A DNA stretch of 64,000 nt, taken from NCBI GenBank assembly GCA_938015805.1, contig CALLXF010000045.1:1-64000 (forward strand), written 5' to 3'. Below the pieces are notes generated by a model. The model was not told the DNA's origin and searched no databases. It worked only from the letters and a program-made list of their open reading frames with translations. Below are positions 18,578-28,469 of this stretch, piece by piece. This DNA comes from an uncultured Saprospiraceae bacterium. Lineage in GTDB: Bacteria; Bacteroidota; Bacteroidia; Chitinophagales; Saprospiraceae. The position numbers and the translations under genes were made by a program. The first letter of the stretch is position 1; each line of letters starts with the position of its first letter.

Positions 18578-21500
18578 ATGATTAAAAAGTCAATTATTTG
18601 CTTTTTACTAGCCTTCGCTTTGCAAACTGTTAACGCACAGATCAGTATTTCCGGAAGCATAACCGAGTCTGACGGAACTCCTCTCATAGGCGTAAATGTG
18701 CTAGAAAAAAACACTAGTAATGGATCTATCACTGATATAGATGGGAATTACGAGATGCGTGTAACGGATGTCAATTCTGTATTAGAAGTTTCCTACCTAG
18801 GATATAAAACTCAAGAAATAGTCATAGGGTCTCAAACTAAAATCGATGTGGTTTTAGAAATTAATGCAAACGAACTAGATGAGATTATAGTCGTAGGTTA
18901 CGGTGTACAAAAGAAAAAAGTAGTCACTGGCTCTATTACTAAAGTAAATGGTGAAGACTTAGAAGAACAACCTATTGCAACAATAGACGAAGCACTGCAA
19001 GGAAGAACCTCAGGAGTAAGAGTAATCTCTAACTCAGGTCAGCCAGGAGATGGTGCAACGATTAGAGTTAGAGGAACATCTAGCTTTGGAGCAAGTGACC
19101 CTCTTTTTGTAGTGGATGGAATTCCTATTGGTGGAGGAATAGATTTTTTAAATCCTGCAGACATAGAATCTATAGAAGTATTAAAAGACGCGGCATCAGC
19201 TAGTATATACGGTACGAGAGGAACTGGCGGAGTTATATTAGTTACCACTAAATCTGGTAAAAAAGGAAAAACAGAAGTTAACTTTCAATCTTATTATGGC
19301 GTTCAAGCTCCCGAGAGATTGTTGCCTGTCCTAAATGCAACTGAGTACGGAACATTGATGAACGAATCTTCCGTAGCTTCAGGAGGATCCATATTATTTG
19401 ATAACCCTAGTGCATTAGGAGAAGGTACAGACTGGCAAAGAGCCGTTTTCAGAATGGACGCACCGATGCAAGATCACCAGTTAAGCATTACCTCTGGTTC
19501 AGAGAAAACAAATGTGTTTGCATCCTTTGGATATTACGACCAACAAGGAATCGTTATCGGTAGTGGTTATAATCGATTTACTACACGTCTAAATTTAGTC
19601 CAAAATGTAAATGATAATATAAAATTTGGAAGTTCATTGGCTTACGCCAAAGTAAATGCCCAAGGTGTGTCTACTAACTCAGAATTTGGATCCCCTTTAG
19701 GTAGGGCTTTAAATCTCGATCCTATAACTCCTGTTATAGAAACAGATTCTGCAGTATTAAATAATACCGTTTTCCAGAACTTTAATGTAGTAACAGACGA
19801 AGAAGGTAATCCATATGGTATATCTAATTTTGTAACATCCGAAGTCTTAAATCCTGTCGCTGCAAATAAAGTGGCTCAAGGAACAGGATTTAGTGACAAG
19901 TTTGTGGCTTCATTTTATGGAGAGGCTAAGTTTTTAGATCATTTTAAAATAAGATCTAGTATAGGAACAGACCTCGCATTCTGGGGAGGAGAAAATTTCT
20001 CTCCTTTATTCTATCTTAACTCTGCAAATCGAAATGATCTAACCAGCTATGGACGATCTCAAAATAGAGGACTTTATTGGATCCAGGAAAACTTCTTGAG
20101 TTATAAACTAGAAACAGACAATCATAATTTTGAAATAGGTGTAGGAAATGCCATCGAAAGAAATGCGGGTCAAGGAATAAACATAACTGTAACAGATATT
20201 CCTGTCGATAATTTAGAAGATGCTTCGCTAGGATTTTTCTCGGGACCTGATAATCAGTTTGCCGGAGGATTTGAATATCTAAATACAAGACTTGCCTATC
20301 TAGGAAGATTAAACTACAATTATCAAGAAAGATATTTATTGTCTGCTGTAATGAGAGCCGATGGTTCTTCTAGCTTTGGACCTAATAATAAGTTTGGATA
20401 TTTCCCATCAGTATCTCTAGGATGGATAGTCTCTGACGAAAACTTCTTCAATGTTTCTGCTGTAAACTACTTTAAAATAAGAGGGTCCTATGGGATATTA
20501 GGAAACGATAATGCGGGTCAGTTTGGATATGTATCCACATTAGGAGGAGGACGTAGTTATACTTTTGGACTAGATGATATTTTAACTAATGGTGTAGTTC
20601 CTGATGCTTTAGCAAATCCAGATCTAAAATGGGAAAGAACAATCCAGTCAAATATTGGTTTTGATGCAAAATTTTTCAAAAGACTTACATTGACATTTGA
20701 CGTTTTTAATAAAGCCACCGATGGCTTGTTGCTAGGAATCTCGGTTCCTGGATATGTAGGTAATGGAGGTCCGTTAGGAAACATTGCAGATATGTCTAAT
20801 AAAGGTTTTGATCTTGAACTGGGTTATGATAATGATATAGGAGACTTTTCTTATTCGATCAGTGGAAATATATCGTACGTAAAGAACGAAGTGGTTTCTA
20901 TAGGTTTAGACAAAGAATTCTTACCAGGTTCTGGTTTTGGACCTTCTGGATTAGAATTAACTCGGACGACACCTGGTCTTCCTATAGGATACTTTTACGG
21001 TTTCCAGACTGATGGATTATTCCAGAACCAATCCGAAGTAGATGGATATGTAAACGAAGAAGGTGAGCTCATACAGCCTAATGCAAGTCCTGGAGATTTT
21101 AAATTTGTTGATGCAAATAATGATGGTATTATAAATGCAGACGATAGAGGGTTTTTAGGAGATCCTACTCCTGAGATCACATATGGTTTTGGAGTGGACT
21201 TGAATTGGAAAGAGTTTAGCTTTTCAGTTTTCGGTATCGGTGTCGCTGGAAACCAAATTGTAAATGCAACAAGAAGATTTGACTTACCTATGGCAAATCT
21301 CTCAGGTGAGGCTCTGAACAGATGGACTGGAGAAGGTACATCTGATAGTTATCCGAGACTTACGATGACAGATCCTAATGGTAACTTTAATAGACTTTCC
21401 GATTTCTTTATTGAAAGTGGATCGTTTATGAGAATAAAGACTATGCAGTTAGCGTATAATATTCCTACGGATCCGCTGAGCAAAGTAGGATTTAGTAAGT

Positions 21501-21649
21501 TTAGAATTTATATTCAAGCTAAAAACCTACTGACTATAACAGAATATAAAGGCTATGACCCTGAGATTGGAGGAGGAAGTTATGGTATAGATAGAGGATT
21601 CTATCCTCAAGCCAGAACTTTTATTTTTGGATTAAACGCTTCATTTTAA
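18578..21649 (+). CDS. susC: SusC/RagA-family TonB-dependent outer-membrane transporter
   Basis: TonB-linked importer of oligosaccharides across the outer membrane. The ATG at 18578 directly precedes the signal peptide (MIKKSIICFLLAFALQTVNAQ). An in-frame TTG at 18542 lies in the terminator tail and is not used. After cleavage comes a carboxypeptidase-D-like domain (SGSITESDGTPLIGVNV...GYKTQEI), then the conserved DEIIVVGYGVQKKK link and the plug (LQGRTSGVRV...IRVRGTSSFG..DPLFVVDGIP...IEVLKDAASASIYGTRGTGGVILVTTK). A ~780-residue barrel ends in FIFGLNASF with a terminal Phe. The length (1023 aa from this start) is normal. It pairs with the SusD gene 21 bases downstream. The neighbours indicate laminarin oligosaccharides as cargo. 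Confidence 0.97.
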   Translation: MIKKSIICFLLAFALQTVNAQISISGSITESDGTPLIGVNVLEKNTSNGSITDIDGNYEMRVTDVNSVLEVSYLGYKTQEIVIGSQTKIDVVLEINANELDEIIVVGYGVQKKKVVTGSITKVNGEDLEEQPIATIDEALQGRTSGVRVISNSGQPGDGATIRVRGTSSFGASDPLFVVDGIPIGGGIDFLNPADIESIEVLKDAASASIYGTRGTGGVILVTTKSGKKGKTEVNFQSYYGVQAPERLLPVLNATEYGTLMNESSVASGGSILFDNPSALGEGTDWQRAVFRMDAPMQDHQLSITSGSEKTNVFASFGYYDQQGIVIGSGYNRFTTRLNLVQNVNDNIKFGSSLAYAKVNAQGVSTNSEFGSPLGRALNLDPITPVIETDSAVLNNTVFQNFNVVTDEEGNPYGISNFVTSEVLNPVAANKVAQGTGFSDKFVASFYGEAKFLDHFKIRSSIGTDLAFWGGENFSPLFYLNSANRNDLTSYGRSQNRGLYWIQENFLSYKLETDNHNFEIGVGNAIERNAGQGINITVTDIPVDNLEDASLGFFSGPDNQFAGGFEYLNTRLAYLGRLNYNYQERYLLSAVMRADGSSSFGPNNKFGYFPSVSLGWIVSDENFFNVSAVNYFKIRGSYGILGNDNAGQFGYVSTLGGGRSYTFGLDDILTNGVVPDALANPDLKWERTIQSNIGFDAKFFKRLTLTFDVFNKATDGLLLGISVPGYVGNGGPLGNIADMSNKGFDLELGYDNDIGDFSYSISGNISYVKNEVVSIGLDKEFLPGSGFGPSGLELTRTTPGLPIGYFYGFQTDGLFQNQSEVDGYVNEEGELIQPNASPGDFKFVDANNDGIINADDRGFLGDPTPEITYGFGVDLNWKEFSFSVFGIGVAGNQIVNATRRFDLPMANLSGEALNRWTGEGTSDSYPRLTMTDPNGNFNRLSDFFIESGSFMRIKTMQLAYNIPTDPLSKVGFSKFRIYIQAKNLLTITEYKGYDPEIGGGSYGIDRGFYPQARTFIFGLNASF

Positions 21650-21670
21650 TATTGATTAAAGAAAAAACAA

Positions 21671-23176
21671 ATGAAACTTAACAAGATATTTACCTTATTA
21701 ATAATCACTGGTTTTTTTACTTTCTCATGTAGTTCTGATTTTTTAGAACTGGAACCGAGAGGCCAAGAATTAGAAAGTAACTATTACCAAACGGAAGATC
21801 AAGTTTTCGAAGCTTTAGTGGCGACGTATGATGTTCTACAGTGGGGCGGAACTAATGGTTGGACAATGAAACTAGGACTTCTAAATGCAGCTTCTGATGA
21901 CACCTTTGCTGGAGGAAGTGATTCTGGAGACCAACCTAGCTGGGTAGCTTGGGATAAATTTACACTTGATCCTTTTATAGGTCCTCAGTCTGGATTATGG
22001 AATAAAGGCTACACTGGAATATACAGAGCAAATTTAGTATTAGAAAAACTAGAAGAAAGCGAAGGGTTTTCCGAAGCATTTATTGCTCGTACTTCAGCAG
22101 AAGCAAAGTTCTTACGAGCCTTTTATTATTTTGACCTGGTAAGATTGTTTGGTGATGTTCCTTTATTTACAAACACGATTTCAGGTGATGCTATTTACCT
22201 TCAAGAAAAATCTCCAAAAGAAGAAATTTATGCACTCATAGAACAAGATCTTACAGATGCAAAAAACACATTTGAATTACCGGCGACCGTCCCTCCTAAT
22301 GAGTTTGGAAGAATTACGCAAGGTGCTGTTTCAGCTTTACTTGGTAAAGTAATCCTTTTCCAAAATGACGAAAATAGAATGGGGATTGCCGCAGAACATT
22401 TTCAAGATGTAATCAATTCTAATCTCTACGCCCTAGAAGAAGACTTTGGAGATATCTTTAAAAGTAGTAATGAGTTTGGAATAGAATCTGTTTTTGAAAT
22501 ACAGTATTCTGATGTACAAAGTGGAGGCTGGGAGAATTTTGCTAATGGAACGGAAGGGAATTATGATGTACAGTTCTTTGGAATGAGAGACTATGTCGGA
22601 GCTACATATGCGACGGGTTGGAGCTTTTGTCCAGTCACCCCAAAATTGGTGGACCTACTAAAAAACGATCCCAGATACGAACACACTATCATCGATGGTA
22701 ATCTTTTAAAACTCCAAGGAGCGAGCTATACCGAAGGGTACCAAAATACAGATTATTTTATTAGAAAATATGCCCCCCTCGCTGATGAAAGTGCTCCCGA
22801 TGGAGAACCTGCATTAAACTGGGGTAACAATGTAAGAGAAATAAGATATGCAGATGTTTTACTGATGGCTGCAGAAGCTTATGCAAGATCAGGGGACGAA
22901 ACCACTGCAAAACAATATTTAAATCAAGTTCGTTTAAGAGTAAGTGTACAACCATTATCTGGATCTGGACAAACGCTCCTTGATCGTATCCTTAGAGAAA
23001 GACAAAGAGAGTTAGCAACAGAAGGCCATCGATTTTTTGATTTAATCAGAACAGGTAAAGCAGCAGAGGAACTAGCTGATCAAGGCTTTACTCCTAATAA
23101 AAACGAACTATTACCTATTCCTCAAACAGAAATAGATATTACAGAAGGATTGATCACTCAAAATCCTGGTTACTAA
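21671..23176 (+). CDS. susD: SusD/RagB-family glycan-binding lipoprotein
   Basis: A 501-aa outer-membrane lipoprotein with lipobox FFTFSC (Cys20) that forms the lid of the SusC channel. Family marks are the N-terminal FLELEPRGQ segment, AEAKFLRAFYYFDLVRLFGDVPL, the TPR-like helices, EIRYADVLLMAAEAYARSGD, and the C-terminal LLDRILRERQRELATEGHRFFDLIRTG...LLPIPQTEID...QNPGY. All are complete. It is in the same operon as susC, with 21 bases between, and is followed 12 bases later by a PKD-like lipoprotein. Confidence 0.97.
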   Translation: MKLNKIFTLLIITGFFTFSCSSDFLELEPRGQELESNYYQTEDQVFEALVATYDVLQWGGTNGWTMKLGLLNAASDDTFAGGSDSGDQPSWVAWDKFTLDPFIGPQSGLWNKGYTGIYRANLVLEKLEESEGFSEAFIARTSAEAKFLRAFYYFDLVRLFGDVPLFTNTISGDAIYLQEKSPKEEIYALIEQDLTDAKNTFELPATVPPNEFGRITQGAVSALLGKVILFQNDENRMGIAAEHFQDVINSNLYALEEDFGDIFKSSNEFGIESVFEIQYSDVQSGGWENFANGTEGNYDVQFFGMRDYVGATYATGWSFCPVTPKLVDLLKNDPRYEHTIIDGNLLKLQGASYTEGYQNTDYFIRKYAPLADESAPDGEPALNWGNNVREIRYADVLLMAAEAYARSGDETTAKQYLNQVRLRVSVQPLSGSGQTLLDRILRERQRELATEGHRFFDLIRTGKAAEELADQGFTPNKNELLPIPQTEIDITEGLITQNPGY

Positions 23177-23188
23177 AAAATAAAAATT

Positions 23189-24058
23189 ATGAATCGATTT
23201 AAAATTAGTTTTTACTTTTTTATCTCTTGTTTTGTTTTAATTAGTTGCGATCCTTCCTTAGAGGATAAAACTGCACTCGGTGATCTCCCCTCTCCTAGCT
23301 TTGATATTATTGAAGGCTCAGATGGAAATACTTTTACATTAGTAAATACGACACCTGATGTATTTATTATAAACTGGGTAATAGAAGGAGTAGGAAATCT
23401 GGAAGGAGAAGAAGTAGATATCGCAATAAATAACCAAGGTGTTTATCTAGCTACTTTGACCGTTTTTAATCAAGGTGGTTCCGCTTCCACTACAAAATCT
23501 ATTACCGTCACAGAAGATGCAACTAATCCCTGTGAAGGCAATCTAGAGTTACTAACAGACTGCGGTACTAAAACATGGGTACTTGCTCCAGAGGCGGGTG
23601 CTTTACATGTCGGACCTGATCTTATACAGTCTTATTATAGTAACTCGGAAGATGAAGTAACAGAGAGAGCATGTCAGTTTGATGACGAATTTATTTTTAG
23701 TGAAGATGGTACATTCGAATATAAAAATAATGGAGATTTCTGGGCCGATTCAGATGGAAATGGAAATGTTACACCTCCAGAACTTGCCGTCAGTGTGGGA
23801 TGTAATCCTAGCTCAGCATGGCCAGCTTCATTGAGTTCATGGGATTCAGGAACACACAGTTTTAATATCGATGAAAATAACCTAACTGTCCTAGGTGAAG
23901 GAGCATGGATCGGATTATATAAAGTAGGAACTAGCAGCGAAGTAACAACCCCGCAATCATCTGTGACATATAATATATCCGAACTATCATCAGATCGTAT
24001 GATCATTTTTGCAGACCTAGGAGATGTATTTTGGAAATTTACTCTGGTAACAAAATAG
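23189..24058 (+). CDS. PKD-like surface lipoprotein of the PUL (probable SusE-position glycan-binding protein)
   Basis: A 289-aa lipoprotein (FVLISC, Cys20). Residues about 35-105 form a PKD/Ig-like sandwich (FTLVNTTPDVFIINWVIEG...GVYLATLTVFNQGGSAS). The rest has a Cys-containing part (LLTDCGTKTWVLAPEAGALHVGP) and ends in a beta-rich domain (MIIFADLGDVFWKFTLV). The WVLAPEAG-like block and C-terminal strand pattern recur in lipoproteins placed after SusD in glucan loci. No enzyme motif is visible. I infer a surface glycan-binding role from position and architecture. It is translationally close to SusD upstream and to the GH16 gene 4 bases downstream. Confidence 0.75.
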   Translation: MNRFKISFYFFISCFVLISCDPSLEDKTALGDLPSPSFDIIEGSDGNTFTLVNTTPDVFIINWVIEGVGNLEGEEVDIAINNQGVYLATLTVFNQGGSASTTKSITVTEDATNPCEGNLELLTDCGTKTWVLAPEAGALHVGPDLIQSYYSNSEDEVTERACQFDDEFIFSEDGTFEYKNNGDFWADSDGNGNVTPPELAVSVGCNPSSAWPASLSSWDSGTHSFNIDENNLTVLGEGAWIGLYKVGTSSEVTTPQSSVTYNISELSSDRMIIFADLGDVFWKFTLVTK

Positions 24059-24062
24059 ATAA

Positions 24063-25259
24063 ATGATATTTATGAATGTTGTGAAATTTACTTTTACATT
24101 TTGCCTATTGAGTATATTCTTAATCTCATGTGGTGGAGATCCAGAACCGATGGAAACTTCGGTTCTGCCTAAACTCTCTATCAGTAGTGTCACAAAATTT
24201 GAAGGAGATATCGATGGCATCTTTTCCTTCATAGTAAATCTGAGTGAGGCTTCAGAGGATGAAGTATCATTTGACTATAGGACAGTAGAAATAACTGCTA
24301 AGTCCAATGATGATTATACCCCTCAAGCGGATAATCTTACTTTAAATCCAGGAGAAACATCGGTTACGATAGATATACAAATCTTAGCAGACACTTGGAA
24401 GGAAGGAGACGAGCAATTTAAAGTAGTGCTTTCCAATCCTGTAAATGCGACCTTGTCAACTACGGAAGGTCTGGGAACAATCAGAAATGAAGATACAGAA
24501 GTGATGACCAGCGAAGATGGATATATAACACCTGACAATTACCCAAATTATACACTAGTTTGGGCCGACGAGTTTGACGGGGATTGCTTAAACTTGGAAG
24601 ACTGGACACATGAGATAGGCAACTCAGGATGGGGAAATAACGAATTACAATATTACACAGATAGAAAAGATAATAGCTTTCTTCAAAATGGAAACCTCAT
24701 TATCGAAGCAAAAGAAGAATCTTTTGGTTCGGCAAACTATACCTCTGCACGCATAGTTACTCAGAACAAACAATCCTTTACTTTTGGAAGAATAGACATC
24801 CGTGCTACTCTTCCAGAAGGACAAGGAATATGGCCCGCACTATGGATGCTAGGATCTAACTTCCAAGATATCGGATGGCCTGCATGTGGTGAAATAGATA
24901 TTATGGAATTAGTAGGTCACCAACCTTCAACCACACATGGTACTGCTCACTGGGGTCCACAAGGACAAGGATTTAGTAATAACAACGGTAATGGATACAA
25001 CCTAAGTGCTGGATCAAAATTCTCTGATGAGTTTCATGTATTTTCTATAATATGGGAACCGGGAAAAATAGAATGGTATGTAAACGATAATAAGTTCTTT
25101 ACATTAACAAATGCTGCCGTAAATGGGACATATCCTTTTGATCAAGATTTCTTCTTCATATTTAATATTGCGGTAGGTGGAAACTGGCCAGGCAATCCTG
25201 ATAGCAGTACGGTTTTTCCACAGCAAATGATAGTGGATTACATAAGAGTTTTTCAATAA
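24063..25259 (+). CDS. GH16 endo-beta-1,3-glucanase (laminarinase) lipoprotein with Calx-beta domain
   Basis: A 398-aa lipoprotein (LISC, Cys23; ATG at 24072 is an equally good start). Residues about 38-140 form a Calx-beta-type Ig module (FSFIVNLSEASEDEVSFDYRT...PGETSVTIDIQIL...GTIRNED). A GH16 jelly roll follows from about 155 to the end. The catalytic signature is EIDIME with nucleophile E277, D279 and acid/base E282, preceded by GIWPALWMLG and followed by the TTHGTAHWG strand. It contains the extra Met of the laminarinase-type bulge (EIDIME, not EIDIE), as expected for 1,3-beta-glucanases. It should cut laminarin into oligosaccharides at the cell surface for SusCD uptake. Confidence 0.93.
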   Translation: MIFMNVVKFTFTFCLLSIFLISCGGDPEPMETSVLPKLSISSVTKFEGDIDGIFSFIVNLSEASEDEVSFDYRTVEITAKSNDDYTPQADNLTLNPGETSVTIDIQILADTWKEGDEQFKVVLSNPVNATLSTTEGLGTIRNEDTEVMTSEDGYITPDNYPNYTLVWADEFDGDCLNLEDWTHEIGNSGWGNNELQYYTDRKDNSFLQNGNLIIEAKEESFGSANYTSARIVTQNKQSFTFGRIDIRATLPEGQGIWPALWMLGSNFQDIGWPACGEIDIMELVGHQPSTTHGTAHWGPQGQGFSNNNGNGYNLSAGSKFSDEFHVFSIIWEPGKIEWYVNDNKFFTLTNAAVNGTYPFDQDFFFIFNIAVGGNWPGNPDSSTVFPQQMIVDYIRVFQ

Positions 25260-25312
25260 ATAAAAAACCAGGATCACTACGTATATTATTATACGTTAGA
25301 TAATAGATAACA

Positions 25313-26128
25313 ATGAAAATCCTAATTCTAATAGTCTCTACTTTTACGTTTACTATCTGGTTATCTCTGGATAGCAACGGTGTTGCTAATAAGATACATC
25401 CAGAATTAGTATGGAGTGATGAGTTTGACTATCAGGGACTTCCAGATGCAAATTTATGGGATTATGATTTAGGAAATGGATGTCACTTACCCTGTGGCTG
25501 TGGATGGGGAAATAACGAACTACAATATTACACAGATGGTAACCCGCAAAATGTAAGAGTGGAAGATGGACACCTTACCATAAGCCTTACTAAAGATCCT
25601 GATCACAAATACACTTCTGCTAAAATCCATACCAAGCATTCTGCATCTTGGAAATATGGTACCATCGAAGTAAAAGCAAAAGCCGCAAAGGGACTAGGAG
25701 CATGGTCTGCAATCTGGATGATGCCCCTAGGAAATAAATACGGAGGATGGCCTAAAAGTGGAGAAATAGATATAATGGAACAGGTGGGTTATGCACAAGA
25801 CACCGTATGGTCAGCGGTACATGTAGATGCCTATAACGGTATGCATGGAACTCATAAAAACGGACAATCATATGTGCCCGATGTAGCAGAGGAATATCAC
25901 ATTTATAAATTAGTATGGACTAAAGATAAATATGAAACCTTCATAGATGGCAAGCATAACTTTACTTACGTCAATGAACACAAAGGCTCCGAAAAATGGC
26001 CTTTTGATCAAGAATTTTACCTCATCCTTAACCTCGCTTACGGAGGAAATTGGGGAGGAAAAAAGGGAACTGACGATAGTCTATTACCCATGGAAATGCA
26101 TATAGACTACGTAAGAGTTTATCAATAA
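25313..26128 (+). CDS. GH16 beta-glucanase, single-domain
   Basis: A 271-aa protein with a short N-terminal signal or anchor (MKILILIVSTFTFTIWLS) but no lipobox Cys, so it is probably periplasmic or secreted. It is almost entirely a GH16 domain: LVWSDEFDYQG, CGWGNNELQYYTD, GAWSAIWMMP and the active site EIDIMEQVG (E151, D153, E156), ending HIDYVRVYQ. It is a paralogue of the preceding gene and shares GWGNNELQYYTD, but it has an additional Cys-rich insertion (CHLPCGCGW) and lacks the Calx-beta module. It is likely to act on oligosaccharides after import or on a differently branched beta-1,3-glucan. It follows the first GH16 by 53 bases and precedes the GH3 by 16 bases. Confidence 0.93.
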   Translation: MKILILIVSTFTFTIWLSLDSNGVANKIHPELVWSDEFDYQGLPDANLWDYDLGNGCHLPCGCGWGNNELQYYTDGNPQNVRVEDGHLTISLTKDPDHKYTSAKIHTKHSASWKYGTIEVKAKAAKGLGAWSAIWMMPLGNKYGGWPKSGEIDIMEQVGYAQDTVWSAVHVDAYNGMHGTHKNGQSYVPDVAEEYHIYKLVWTKDKYETFIDGKHNFTYVNEHKGSEKWPFDQEFYLILNLAYGGNWGGKKGTDDSLLPMEMHIDYVRVYQ

Positions 26129-26144
26129 TAAGATCGAATTTGAA

Positions 26145-28469
26145 ATGATAAGAAAATATTCAACCTACACCATATCAGTAATGTTCTTATGTTTCTGCAT
26201 GATGTTTATCTCATCTTGCAATAAGCATACTGTCGCCGCTGCAATGACAGAAAAAAATAACAATACTCTTATCTCAAATAAAGTAAAAACGCTTTTAGCT
26301 AAGATGACCTTAGACGAAAAGATAGGTCAGATGAACCAGTATTCAAGTTTTTTTGATGTTACAGGTCCAGCCCCAAAAGAAGGAGATGCACAATTGAGGT
26401 ATGAACATATTAAGCAAGGAATGGTAGGTTCCATACTTAATGCTAGAGGTGCAAAGGAAGTAAGGGGTTTACAAAAACTAGCAGTAGAAAATTCAAGATT
26501 AGGTATTCCTCTAATCTTTGGATATGATGTAATACACGGATATAAAACTACAGCTCCTATACCATTGGCGGAAGCCGCTAGCTGGGATTTAAAAGCTATA
26601 GAAAATTCTGCTCGACTAGCCGCACAAGAAGCTACCGCAGCAGGACTTAATTGGACATTTGCCCCCATGGTAGATATCTCCAGAGATGCAAGATGGGGAC
26701 GAGTTATGGAAGGTGCAGGAGAAGACCCATTTTTAGGAAGTCGGATAGCCGAAGCTAGAGTGAATGGTTTTCAGGGAAAAGATTTAAGTTTACCACATAC
26801 TATGGCCGCTACAGCAAAACATTTTGCAGGATACGGATTTGCGGAATCGGGTAAAGATTATAATACTGCAGATGTAGGCACCTCTACACTCTATAACATC
26901 ATTCTTCCTCCATTTAAAGCTGCAAAAGAAGCAGGTGTAAGAACCTTTATGAATTCATTTAACGAACTCAATGGAGTACCAGCTACAGGAGATAAATATT
27001 TACAAAGAGATCTATTAAAAGGAGAATGGGGATTCGATGGATTTATCGTTTCTGACTGGGGATCTATAGTAGAAATGAAAGATCACGGTTATGCTGCTAA
27101 TGATACCCATGCTGCAGAAATCGCTGTTACGGCTGGATCAGATATGGATATGGAATCACATGTATACATTAAGTATCTAAAAGAAATGGTAACCTCCGGA
27201 AAGGTAGATGTATCTATCATCGATGATGCGGTCAGTAGAATACTCACGGTAAAATACGAGCTAGGACTATTTGATGATCCATATCGTTACTGTAATGTAA
27301 ATAGAGAACAAAAAGTTACTGGATCATCGGAGCAGCTTGCGGGAGCTCTGGATATGGCTAAAAAATCTATCGTTCTTCTTAAAAATAAGGACAACATCTT
27401 ACCACTTCCAAAAGAGGGTAAAAACATTGCTGTTATCGGCCAGCTAGCCGATAGTAAAAACAGTCCACTAGGAAACTGGAGACTAGGAGCAGATGATCAC
27501 TCCGCGACCTCTGTTATAGAAGGACTTAAAAAATATGATAGGAATACGATTACCTATCAACAAGGTGTAGAACTTTATAAAGGTAACGAGGGATTTATTT
27601 TCGAACTAGACATAAACACAAAGGATAAAACAGGAATATCAGAGGCGGTAACACTAGCAAAAAAATCCGATGTCGTCATTATGGTTCTCGGCGAACATGG
27701 CTATCACTCTGGAGAAGGAAGAAGTAGAGCTGATATCGGTTTTCCAGGATTACAACAAGAACTATTAGAAGCAGTCTACGAAGCCAATCAAAATATCGTA
27801 CTAGTTTTAAACAATGGTCGACCACTTGCTATAGAATGGGCTGACGAGCACGTACCCGCGATTGTCGAAGCTTGGCAATTAGGTACGACGAGTGGAGATG
27901 CCATAGCACAGGTCTTATATGGAGACTATAATCCGAGTGGGAAATTGCCTATGACTTTTCCTAGACATGTAGGACAAGTTCCTATTTATTACAACTATAA
28001 AAATACAGGACGGCCCGGTCCTAAAGACTTAGTATTCTGGTCTCATTACACAGATCAGACAAACAAACCACTCTACCCTTTTGGCTATGGATTAAGTTAT
28101 GCTGATTTTGAATACACTAATCTAAACATCTCCTCCAGCACTACAAAAATCAAAGTAACGGTATCGGCTACCTTGCAAAATACATCTGACGTAAAAGGAG
28201 AAGAAGTAGTCCAGTTATATATTAGGGATCAAGTAGGATCGGTTACCAGACCTGTAAAAGAACTAAAAGGATTTAGAAAAATTCTTCTTGATAGTAACGA
28301 ACAGCAAACCATAGATTTTGTACTTACAGAAAAAGAACTAGGCTTTTACAATAATCAAGGCGAGTTTATTTGCGAACCTGGTACTTTTGACATCTGGATA
28401 GGTGGTAGCTCAGATGCAACCTTACACAGCACATTTACTTTAAATGGACAAACTAAATCCGTAGAGTAA
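26145..28469 (+). CDS. GH3 beta-glucosidase lipoprotein (BglX-like)
   Basis: A 774-aa exo-acting glycoside hydrolase with lipobox FISSC (Cys25). The N-terminal GH3 barrel carries KMTLDEKIGQM, the substrate-binding KHFAGYG and the nucleophile Asp in IVSDWGS (D304). The GH3 C-terminal sandwich contributes the acid/base region VMVLGEHGYHSGEGRSR, with E517 or E524 as candidates. A fibronectin type III-like domain closes the protein (GEEVVQLYIRDQVGSVTRPVKELKGF). It should release glucose from laminari-oligosaccharides made by the GH16 and GH5 enzymes, probably in the periplasm. The stop codon directly abuts the ATG of the GH5 gene, implying translational coupling. Confidence 0.95.
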   Translation: MIRKYSTYTISVMFLCFCMMFISSCNKHTVAAAMTEKNNNTLISNKVKTLLAKMTLDEKIGQMNQYSSFFDVTGPAPKEGDAQLRYEHIKQGMVGSILNARGAKEVRGLQKLAVENSRLGIPLIFGYDVIHGYKTTAPIPLAEAASWDLKAIENSARLAAQEATAAGLNWTFAPMVDISRDARWGRVMEGAGEDPFLGSRIAEARVNGFQGKDLSLPHTMAATAKHFAGYGFAESGKDYNTADVGTSTLYNIILPPFKAAKEAGVRTFMNSFNELNGVPATGDKYLQRDLLKGEWGFDGFIVSDWGSIVEMKDHGYAANDTHAAEIAVTAGSDMDMESHVYIKYLKEMVTSGKVDVSIIDDAVSRILTVKYELGLFDDPYRYCNVNREQKVTGSSEQLAGALDMAKKSIVLLKNKDNILPLPKEGKNIAVIGQLADSKNSPLGNWRLGADDHSATSVIEGLKKYDRNTITYQQGVELYKGNEGFIFELDINTKDKTGISEAVTLAKKSDVVIMVLGEHGYHSGEGRSRADIGFPGLQQELLEAVYEANQNIVLVLNNGRPLAIEWADEHVPAIVEAWQLGTTSGDAIAQVLYGDYNPSGKLPMTFPRHVGQVPIYYNYKNTGRPGPKDLVFWSHYTDQTNKPLYPFGYGLSYADFEYTNLNISSSTTKIKVTVSATLQNTSDVKGEEVVQLYIRDQVGSVTRPVKELKGFRKILLDSNEQQTIDFVLTEKELGFYNNQGEFICEPGTFDIWIGGSSDATLHSTFTLNGQTKSVE

